Source of the DNA: Parachaetomium inaequale
Taxonomy: Eukaryota; Ascomycota; Sordariomycetes; Sordariales; Chaetomiaceae
Assembly: GCA_033296685.1 (NCBI GenBank)
Contig: MU854363.1
Span: forward strand, 1-64,000
DNA: 64,000 bases
Direction of reading: 5' to 3'
In this document: positions 1 through 8,161 of the stretch, piece after piece
How positions within the stretch are numbered: position 1 is the stretch's first letter
How the letters are laid out: every line of letters begins with the position of its first letter
Notes under the pieces: model-generated
The model's input: the letters and a program-made list of their open reading frames with translations, nothing else
Told to the model about the DNA's origin: nothing
The model's database searches: none
Translations under genes and position numbers: made by a program

Positions 1-130
1 GGGGGGGGGGGGGGGGGGGGGGGGTTTGTTTGTCGGGGGGGGGGGGGGTGCGGGGTTGGGGGGTGGTTGGAGGGGGTTGTTGTGGGAAGGGTTGGAGGGG
101 GGAGGTGGGTGGGGGGGTTGAGGGCACGGG
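1..130. repeat. G-rich low-complexity left edge
   Basis: The window opens with 24 consecutive G, followed by a further G-run and interrupted G-tracts to about 130. The plus strand could form G-quadruplexes. It could also be an assembly artefact next to a gap. Fungal telomere repeats (TTAGGG or its complement) are not present, so this is not a chromosome end by sequence. Confidence 0.6.
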
Positions 131-200
131 GTGGTGGTGCTGGGGATCGGGGTCGGGAGGGTGGGACGGAGGTGGTCGGCCAGCCTTGTGCAGAGGCGAG

Positions 201-225
201 TGGTGGTGGTGGTGGTGGTGGTGGT
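201..225. repeat. (GGT)n microsatellite
   Basis: Eight uninterrupted TGG/GGT triplets lie just before a possible splice acceptor (TACAG at 225-229) for the partial gene that follows. Confidence 0.7.
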
Positions 226-229
226 ACAG

Positions 230-471
230 ACGTCAGGAGGGGGACACAGGCGGAACCCGGCGCCCGGAGGGCGAATGATCCACGGACTGTTGCCGCGGGC
301 GTCACGGTCGGGGTCAACGCCGCGGCCATGGGCGCGGCATACCTGTACGAGGCGGAGAGCGAGGCGGCGCCGCATGCTGCGTTGTCGATGATTGCGCTGG
401 GGGTCATGACTGTGGTGTTTTCGAGTATCCCGCCGCTGGCGCGCTGGGTGGTGGGGAGTGTCGGGGCGTGA
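230..471 (+). CDS. 3' exon of an unrecognised membrane protein (partial)
   Basis: An open frame ends in TGA at 469-471. Its last 60 codons look like real coding sequence: Ala/Val/Gly-rich, with two hydrophobic stretches around VGVNAAAMGAAYLY and ALGVMTVVFSSIPP, consistent with two membrane helices at a protein C-terminus. Upstream of about 230 the frame runs into GGT and poly-G repeats, so the real exon probably starts at the TACAG acceptor near 229 and the rest of the gene lies outside the window or behind the low-complexity edge. I do not recognise the family. The reading frame and the C-terminus are seen; the exon start and membrane location are inferred. Confidence 0.4.
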
Positions 472-980
472 AGAGTAAGTACATACGAGGCGGGTTTGGA
501 TATACCAGGGCGAAGGCGGCTCACATATGGGACGGTTAGCGTTCTCGGGGTGGATGTCAGGGCGGTCTTTTGATGTGTGGAAGAAAAGGCTCGAGCTCAG
601 GCTCCTGGACGGCCAGGGAGGTAGGCGGATATGGATAATGACGGGTTACGCTTGTTCATATACCCTTTGATTCCAATGCGGACGCCCCTGCAGTTCATAT
701 CAGCACAGCAAACGGGATGGCTGTTGTCAAGGCTCGCTCTTGCTGCTAGTGTTGAAGGTAAATGCGACGCAATCAGAGAGATGCAGAAACTCCTCGTCCT
801 ATGTGGCTCCCATCGCGTAACCGCACCACGTAGGTATTCTCCTTTCGCGCTTTTGGGGGTAAATGATGCAAATCGAGATCGCTCAACCATGTGCGTCCTC
901 CGGCCCGTCCTCTGGCCCATCCTTATCCCCTTGACCACGACGTAACCATGCCCCTGGCTGTTCGGATTTCCCTCGACGCT
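472..980. other. Intergenic, nothing recognised
   Basis: Spacer between the partial left-edge gene and the convergent Pin1 gene, presumably holding both 3' ends. The two overlapping short ORFs here are not protein-like. Confidence 0.5.
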
Positions 981-1670
981 TTACTCGAGCCTGGCAGCAA
1001 GTCAGCAACATCCCGCAGCACTCCCCCCGCCGAGAAGGACAGACCTCTCAATCAGGTGCAGCCCGCTCGCCGTGTCGACAATCCCCGACACCTCGCCCTC
1101 GCGCAGCGCAAACGCAGCGTCCTCAAACTCCTTCTGCATGTCGCCCCGACCAAAAAAGCCCAGGTCCCCCTGCTTGCGGGCGCTACTACAATCCGACTCG
1201 GTGAGGGCCAGCTGACCGAGCGAGACCTCCCCGGCGCGGATGCGGGCCTCATGGCCCTTAAGAATGTCGTAGGCGTCCTCCTTGGAGCGCGTGATGGCGT
1301 TCTCGCGCCAGCTCGAGGGGCGGCGGCTGTCGCGGTGCTTGACGAGCAGGTGGGCGGCGCGGATCTTGCCCGGCTGGCGGTCCTCGCCCGTGCCGGCCGC
1401 CAGGCCCTTGTTGCTGTGGTACGCCGCCATGTACAGCTTGAGCTTGTCCGTGTCCGTCCCGGCGGGGGGTTCCCAGCGCGACACCTTGTCGGCCGCGTTG
1501 AAGTAGTAGGGCAGGTTCTTGGACTGGCTGTGGCGCACCTCCCAGTTTGGCGGGAGGCCGGTTTCGGTGGTCTGGGAAGAGCATGTTAGCGACTTTGTAG
1601 TGCCGGATGGTGGTGGTTCAGCGGCGGGGGATTAGGGAGGTGGGCGCAGCGCATCACTCACGTCGGCCAT
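981..1670 (-). CDS. Peptidyl-prolyl cis-trans isomerase, Pin1/Ess1 parvulin
   Basis: Phosphorylation-dependent prolyl isomerase acting on pSer/pThr-Pro motifs, in this family notably those of the RNA polymerase II C-terminal domain. Coding order: 1670-1662, 1571-1045, 990-981, giving 181 aa, normal for fungal Pin1. The first exon encodes only MAD and is followed by a GTGAGT donor. An N-terminal WW domain (about 8-40) has Trp13 and Trp36. The parvulin domain (about 72-181) keeps the phosphate-binding basic pair (Arg86-Arg87, in SRRPSSWR) and the catalytic Cys131 (DCSSARKQGDLGFFGRGD). The last intron (991-1044) has a weak GTCTGT donor but a CTGAC branch site and CAG acceptor; splicing it restores the usual ending IERLE. 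Reading through instead gives an unusual tail ending at 1002. Function is very secure, the last intron moderately so. Confidence 0.92.
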
Positions 1671-2489
1671 GGTGGTGGTCTCGGTCTGCGAAGGCGATGT
1701 ACGGGGTAGCAGCAGTGATGGGCACAGGTAGGTAGCTGTCGGGTTGAGCTCGTCGGGTGAGCGCAAGCAGCAGAAATGAAAATGACACGAGCCCGGGAAG
1801 CAAAGCGAAAAGGAACAACCGGCAAAAGATGTCCCGCAAAGGCGCCTGATGAATGACGCGCTTTGTCTTTTGAAGTAGGGGTCGGCAGAACGACAGGGTT
1901 GCAGCGGTTGCCAATCGAAGCCTCTGGATGCGGAGTGCAGCTGGGCAGCTCGACCGAAAGGCGGGGGTGACGGATCGGTAGGTGGTGGGGGGTGTGGGAG
2001 GGCTTGGCGCCTTAAACTGTGCCAGTCCTGCCAGGGCACGGCGGGCGGGTTGCACCGGGCCTCAGCCAGGGGCAGCTTCAGTGGCCGGACACCCCGCCAT
2101 CCCGAGTCGCCAGGCTGCGTCACCCGTCACCTGTCCCACCCGTGTGGGAGCCATTCTCGCCCATCGGCCATCACGAGGTGCGCTGCTCAAGGATGCCGTG
2201 TTGCAGCCGACGTAACTGGCGCGGCAACTCGCGGATGGGTGGGGGCGATCGGGCTACCAGGCACGCAGGCCCGGCGGCTTTTGCAAACTGCCGCCCAACT
2301 CCCCATCGTTTCAAGGTGTTGGCCTCATCAAACCGCCAGAATGCGAGCCACTTTATGTACATGCAGGCAAGTCGGGAACGTGGCACAGAGTACGACAGAG
2401 GATGGGCACCTCAGTTTCGGCGTTTCGGATCTGACGCCATGGTTTTGGTTATAATCCTGTGCCGGGCACTGGCTTGTTGTAATGCTTTA
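1671..2489. other. Intergenic; Pin1 upstream region
   Basis: About 0.8 kb between the Pin1 start and the 3' end of the next minus-strand gene. It should hold the Pin1 promoter. No clear TATA box, repeat or RNA gene was seen. Confidence 0.5.
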
Positions 2490-4487
2490 TCACGATGCTC
2501 TCAACTCGAATCCCTCCTGTATCTCGAGCCGCGACCATAGCGGAGCAAACCAGAATCGCAGCGTACCCACCATGGCATAACGCGACCAGGCGCCGTCATC
2601 TTCTGGCACGTCTTCAAAACTAACCATCACGAGCGGCCGTCCTTCAGGCTCACGCGCCGACGGGGGCCCTTTCACATTGGCGAAGCCGATATACGAAGGG
2701 CTCGTGTACGTCTTGCTCCGATCCACCAGCAGACGGCACTGGCCCAACGCCTTCCGGGCACCGCTGGCGTACTCGAGCAGCAAGCCCCTGCAATGGATGC
2801 CATCGTCCTCGAAGAAGATCTGTATCTCGCCAACATCCCCCAGTGGCGCCGAAGAGAAATACCAGTGTCGAGACGAGAACTCCTCCGACCTTGGATAGCC
2901 GCGAGCGTTTACCAGGGAGAGGGTTTGCGCCGCCCTGCTTTCTGAATTCGAATACGGCCAAATGTCGGAAATCGGCGGGGCGAGGCCGGTGGCATAAATC
3001 AACGTTGTTGGTCTCGCGTCGCTGACAATGAACCTGCCAGTGCCGTCAGCGCCCCAGCAGTGAAGCCCAACCATCGTATCGCCCGCGAGTCTAGTGCGCA
3101 TCTACTCGCTGTTAGTCGACGCTGGCCCTGTTCACGCCGCCCAGCCGGGCGAAAGTGATGCATACCAGAAAGCGCGGCACATCACTGGAGCCATAGTCGT
3201 CGGCGTCTGCTATAAAACATCCGAAGTGGGTGAGGGGGTCGCGGCGCGGAAGTGGTACGTAGATCCACACCCAAGGCCATTGCCGCCGATCTAGACGATC
3301 AAATGTAGCCTTCGCACACGGCGTGCTTTTGGAGTGTGTATGGATCTCCATCGGCTGGCTCTTGGGGTCCATGAGAAACGTGATGCCGCTGGCCTCGGCT
3401 AGGTTGATGGTATGGAGGCGCATACAGGCGGCGGGCCTCTCCGGGCGGACAAGGCACTTCACCAAGTCCGGAGGAGCCGGCGTGGCCCAGACTTGTAGGC
3501 TGTGGTCCATGAGCGCAATAGCCAGATGAAGAAGCCCGTTCTGTGCAGGAGATCAGGTTATAAACTCCTTGGATGGCGATAAAACATATAGAGAATGGCT
3601 TCGTTACCTTGAAGTGGGCAACAGCAGCGGCAAAATAACGCTGCTCCTCGACGACGAAAGCCACGTCATCGAACCGGCGCGGATCATACGATGGGCGCCC
3701 GGGCAAGCGTTCGATCTTCCTCAGGCCCTCGCAGTCGACCGTGAGACGGATTATGGGGCGAGAATCGTCTCCTCGTTCCTCGCCACACACAGGCGCGCAC
3801 CCGCGCTCCCACGAGATGACCGTGGCGAGAGGGACGGACTGCAGAGGCCGCGAAGGTCCCGCCGAGAGACGTGCAGCAAGATCAATGGCAGCGACATAGC
3901 GCCAGAAGAAGTGAGGCTTGGAGAGTGGCTGGATAATTTCGACGAGCTCCAGGGGCAGTGTCGTCAGACGCGGCAGCCCACAGCGTGCAGCGCAGCGGAG
4001 GAACGTCGAGATGGCTGGCGAATCCTCCCTCAAGTCGAGCGGCGGGACAGGCGGGCCAGTCCAAGGCTTGCGCCGCCAAAGGCGTGCCAGCCAGAGCCGA
4101 TCCAGGGCATCATGGGCGGTGCAGTTCCGCATGAACAGCTGGAGACAGTCTGTGTGAATCGTGCAGCCAGTCGGCGCGTCCCGACAAGCCTTGCAGTTTT
4201 GTTCACAGAGCTGGAATCGCCACCCGTTTAGATCGAGCCGTGCTGGCCTAAGGACGCCCGCCAAGTAGGCGGTAGAGCTTGCATTTCCGAGCACTGGAGA
4301 TATGCCCGGGATTTGGGAGTGAGACACAGGCGGACGGACCAGCTCTGAGGCGCGAGAACGCCCCGGTCGGGCCGGGTTTCTTACGCGCGACGCACGGCTC
4401 CCCGTCTAACACCTTCTCGTTACAAATATCGCATTCGCGCCCGCTGCGGCCGTGATGTTTGATAGCTTTGTTTGGCTCGACGGCCAT
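2490..4487 (-). CDS. Cys-rich fungal F-box-type protein, function unknown
   Basis: Coding order: 4487-4340, 4293-3608, 3540-3166, 3101-2490, giving 606 aa. Introns have usable splice signals and all phases close. The N-terminus carries CDICNEKVLDGEPC and later CEQNCKACRDAPTGC, a possible zinc-binding region. The middle has a helical stretch (TTLPLELVEII) that resembles an F-box core. The C-terminal half has WYFSSAPLGDVGEIQIFFED and HCRGLLLEYASGARKALG, motifs I associate with a large, fast-evolving family of Sordariomycete proteins often annotated as F-box or hypothetical. The gene at 46.3-48.7 kb looks like the same broad type. It is divergent from RPB9 and shares about 625 bp of promoter with it. 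First-exon choice is the least certain part. No biochemical role can be assigned. Confidence 0.6.
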
Positions 4488-5112
4488 GGCCAACAAGTTC
4501 CAAAACTGGTGACCTGGCAGACGTGCGAGGTGGAGATGGAGATGGCTGCTTTGTGCTCGAGGTGGGGCGGGCCCTGGCCCAGACTGGAGCTGGAACGAAG
4601 CACGGACCACGAAAACCACACCACAAGGCAAGCGCAGCCTCATTTTCGCTTCTCGGTGGCACCCGCATCTGATCTTGGCGCAGCAAAGCATCAACTTCGA
4701 GGCACTCCTCAGGCCCGCTTTGCAGGCACCATCAGTCACCCAGCGCCTGCTTCTGAAGCCATATTTCTTCCCTGCCAGTCCCCATTCCCTTGCAGTCGGG
4801 TTCTTTCCATTCTCCAGAAAGGAAACGCCCCGAGTCTGGCCCCGTCGACCTAACTCATCTCGCACCGAGTCCTTTCGCGCATCTCCCAGCTTTCTTACCA
4901 CACATCATCAGTGCAAGCAAGCATTTTCCCTTTGGCCACCTCGCTCTTCCTCAGCAACCCACTCATCGACTCTCAGTTCCCTCGACAGGCAATCTTCAGC
5001 GTCGCCGTTTACAACACCAACCTTGCATCGGCATTAACCTACCATCGCCGTTGGCTACTCTGTACAAACGCCATCAATCGAGCCACACCAACCACCAGCC
5101 GCATCGTCAACG
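4488..5112. promoter_or_regulatory. Bidirectional promoter region (F-box-type gene / RPB9)
   Basis: Spacer between two divergently transcribed genes. The RPB9-proximal half is C/T-rich on the plus strand, typical of fungal core promoters and leaders. No canonical TATA box was seen. Confidence 0.45.
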
Positions 5113-6261
5113 ATGTCGTCGCCCGCCGCCTCCGCCTCTGGCGACCGCAAGAAGCCGGTCGAGCAGATCACGTTCCGCTTCTGCTCCGAGTGCAGCAACA
5201 TGCTGTACCCCAAGGAGGACGAGGTCGACCGCAAGCTCATGTTTACGTGCCGCACCTGCAACTTCTCCGAGGAGGCCACCTCGTCGTGCATCTTCCGCAA
5301 CGCCATGAACAACGCCGCCGGCGAGACGGCCGGCGTGACGCAGGACGTCGGCAGCGATCCTACGGTGGGTAGCCCCTCTTCTCTTTCTTCTGATGCCGCC
5401 GACCTTTCCGGCCGCCGCGGGTCCGGCTCGAGCTCCTCGACTGCTTCCGCCTGTGTCTCTCCCTGCCTTGGCTGCGGTCGCATGATTATCTGCGAGACGT
5501 GCGGCGACCACTTCTCGATGCTCTCTGCGGACCCGGACACACCCGAACTGGAGGTGGATGAAGCCAGCGTGCTGGAGTTTGACCCAGACGTCGACATGGA
5601 CGGCGACGACCACGAGCTCGACGTGGACCTCGACGACGTGGAGATTGTGACCTGGACCGGCGAGAGCCTCGACGAGCTGGGCGCATTGATGTCGCGAACC
5701 GAAGACTTTTTCGGGCTCGGCGGTATGGACTTCGGCATGGACGAGAAGGAGAGCGCCCTTGTCGCCGGCGCTCTCAAGTCCCAAGTCGCCTCTGCTCTTG
5801 CCCGGGGATTGGCTTCATGAAACGTCCAAACACTGAAACGGCTCGAACGACTCGAATGATTTGAACGACTTGAACGACGCACGAGATACACGCCAGCGGA
5901 CTTTCCGACACGTTCCAACCATCTTTATCGATAATCCGACAGTACGGCATAGCACCCACCTCGACGGTGGCCCGGCGTCTGAGAGTTCTTGGCCGGAGCT
6001 CGGCGGGATTGGATTGCGGCGTTCTGTTCGATCGGGATGATGACCAGCGGCTGACGATGCTTCTTGCCTAGCTGCCAAGGGCCAAGCGGAGCTGTCCGGC
6101 TTGCAACCACCAGGAGGCTGTCTTTTTCCAGTCACAGCAGCGCAGCGCAGAAACGGGAATGGTGAGAGCCCTGCTCGACAACGCTTTGGGCAACCACGCG
6201 TTGCTAACCGCGCCAGAAACTTTTCTATGTCTGCTGCGACTGCGGTAACATCTTTCAATAA
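5113..6261 (+). CDS. RPB9: RNA polymerase II subunit RPB9
   Basis: Small zinc-ribbon subunit of RNA polymerase II, involved in start-site selection, elongation and transcript cleavage. Coding order: 5113-5364, 6072-6161, 6217-6261, giving 128 aa. Zinc ribbon 1 uses Cys24/27/46/49 (FCSECSNMLYP and CRTCNFSEEA). The conserved GVTQDVGSDPT lies at the exon 1/2 junction. Zinc ribbon 2 uses Cys92/95/120/123 (SCPACNHQEAVFFQSQQRS, then YVCCDCGNIF). Intron 2 is 55 nt with a GCTAAC branch site. Intron 1 is 707 nt, far longer than its neighbours, and its first 456 nt continue the exon 1 frame to a TGA at 5818-5820; see the separate entry. The three exons together match the normal family length, so canonical RPB9 is intact. 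Confidence 0.93.
5365..5820 (+). CDS. Alternative 3' coding segment inside RPB9 intron 1 (putative isoform)
   Basis: If intron 1 of RPB9 is retained, translation continues in frame for 151 codons and ends in TGA, giving a 235-aa protein with RPB9 zinc ribbon 1 and a new C-terminus. The segment looks protein-coding, not intronic: GC-rich third positions, a Cys motif (CLGCGRMIICETCGDHF) with CxxC-CxxC spacing, a strongly acidic stretch (residues about 150-195, many Asp/Glu) and a helical-looking end rich in Ala. A normal fungal intron of this size would be expected to contain stops in all frames. It could be an intron-retention or alternative-polyadenylation isoform, or the remnant of another gene inserted in the intron. 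Existence as a translated product is inferred only. Confidence 0.45.
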   Translation: MGSPSSLSSDAADLSGRRGSGSSSSTASACVSPCLGCGRMIICETCGDHFSMLSADPDTPELEVDEASVLEFDPDVDMDGDDHELDVDLDDVEIVTWTGESLDELGALMSRTEDFFGLGGMDFGMDEKESALVAGALKSQVASALARGLAS

Positions 6262-6707
6262 GCTTGTCTTTCTCCCGAGGTCAACTCAGACCTCGTGGTT
6301 CATTAAAAGAGCATTGGCACACTTTGGCGTTTAGCGATAGGGGTTCTTTAGGGTGGATATCGGCTTTGGGGGGGTGCGGCGCAGCGTTTTCACCAGGATC
6401 AATGCAAGTATGTACTCGATTGTCAGTCGCCGGACGGAACCATGTCATCGAGTCTACCGTTTCCCCCATTGCATTTGTACAAGTAGTATACACGACGCCC
6501 AATAACGCCGTTCGATGCCGTCCTTCTATGATTGGCGTGGTGTGACACCGGCACCCTTCATTCTCGCGTTCCGTCAACCCATCCCCCAACCCACGCCGTC
6601 AGCCCACCTCGGCCGGCCCAGACCAAGATGCAGCCCGAGATCGCCGAGGGATCCCTTCAACGACGTGGACAGTCCCATTTCTTCTTCACCCCGCCTCCTT
6701 GTCCACA
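6262..6707. other. Convergent intergenic region
   Basis: Lies between the 3' ends of RPB9 and the mitochondrial uL14 gene. It presumably contains both polyadenylation regions; nothing else was recognised. Confidence 0.5.
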
Positions 6708-7224
6708 TCACGCCTGCATGGGCGCCATGCTGAGAATCCTGCTCCACTTCTTCTTCCGCAGCTCCTGCCCCACGACGCCGTTGATGCGCGAGCCGATGGG
6801 GTCGCCGGCCTTGTTGATGAGCACGCAGGCGTTGTCGTCGAACTTGATGACGCTGCCGTCCCGCCGCTGCACCTTGTACTTGGTGCGCACCACAATTGCA
6901 TGCCGGATGTCGCCGCGCTTGACCTTGGCGCCCGAGGACGCGGCCATGCCCTCGGCCTGGGCGCCTCGCTGCTTCTGGACCACCACCACTATCCTGTCGC
7001 CTGTACTCGGGTCGGTTAATGCCTCCACTGGAGAGGGGTGCGCGGGTTTTCGGCTGGGCGCGGGTTTCACGTACCGATCGAGGCGTGTCTCTTCTGGCCG
7101 ACGACCATGGCGCACTCGACGATGGCGGCGCCCGAGTTGTCGATGCAGTTAAGCATCGTCTGGCCTATTGTCAGCTTCACATTGAAACCACCTGTGAAGG
7201 CATATGCACCTTTAATTGGATCAT
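6708..7224 (-). CDS. Mitochondrial large-subunit ribosomal protein uL14m
   Basis: uL14 family protein (yeast mitochondrial homologue Mrpl38) that sits at the subunit interface of the large ribosomal subunit. Coding order: 7224-7210, 7159-7075, 7000-6708, giving 130 aa. The first exon encodes only MIQLK. The CAG acceptor at 7160 gives the family start MIQLKTMLNCIDNSGA, whereas a nearer TAG acceptor would break the frame. Family landmarks are NSGAAIVECAMVVGQ, GDRIVVVVQKQ, VKRGDIRHAIVVRTK and GSRINGVVGQELR. A clear N-terminal presequence is absent, as is usual for uL14m. The mitochondrial assignment rests on length and on similarity to fungal mitochondrial homologues, not on a targeting signal. 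Divergent from the Set9 gene. Confidence 0.9.
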
Positions 7225-8161
7225 CTTGGCTCGTCGGGCTCTAACACGGCGCCTGCCAGCAGTGGGTGTTCACTGTCGTCGACTGACTTCGGACGTTGCA
7301 GCCCACTTCCAGCACTCGGCCAATGCCGGCCCCAGAAAATTGTTCGCGGCTGGCGTGGAAGGGATGCGATTAGGTAACCAGGGCGGTGAGTGCTCTTCCG
7401 CCGGAATGCTCCTTCGAGGCTTCGACCCCGGAGAGGGGGGCAGCCTTGGCGGAGCACTCGGCCAATGAGCTTCGTTGCGCAAAGCGTCTGGCGCATGCAT
7501 GGTCGCTCCTCTCCTCCCTGTTTAGCTCGCCTAGCCTCCCAATTTCCAGGGCAACAGCACATGCGAGGGGCCAGAACAATTCCATCCAATTCTCGCACGT
7601 CTTCTCTTTCCTTTTGGCATTGAACAACTTGGACTTCTCCAAATCCTGCGCCGAGGGTCGCACCACCTTCTGCCCCCGAACCTCACCCTCCTTAATTACC
7701 GACCGCCAATCATCACCCTACCGAATTGTTACGGACTTTGGTTCCCAGCTTATGACGACAGCGCACCTGATTCTCAGCGACCACCTTTTGCGACTGGGCT
7801 GCGGACTTGACCGACTGTCCCCTGCAGCCGCCGATTGGCACCTCCATTGCAGCTGGAGGAGCGCAGTGGGAGGCTGAGCGCGGCTGTCTTTTGAATCAGT
7901 TTCAGCTGCTCGACGGGTCGCGCACGTGCATGCTGCCGCAGGACCCTCGGGCTGCAACCAGGAGGCTTTGCTCGGGTCGGCCGTCGCATGAGGACAGAAG
8001 ATCGGGCATGGAAAGCTGACGTTCGTTACTTTGTCGCAACACCCGACACGGCATCCGTTCCTTTATAACCCGGCACAGGTGGCCTCCCTCCGCCGAGACC
8101 ACCGCCCTTCATTCATTCACGTTTCCACCCTCCATCCTCAACCACTCGTCTCCTCACCATA
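7225..8161. promoter_or_regulatory. Bidirectional promoter region (uL14m / Set9)
   Basis: Spacer of 937 bp between two divergent genes. A TATA-like TTTATAA lies at about 8062-8068, roughly 95 bp upstream of the Set9 ATG, followed by a C/T-rich leader. No other element is clear. Confidence 0.4.

Noticed and set aside
1..60. Possible telomere at the left edge
   Set aside because: Poly-G without the fungal TTAGGG unit.
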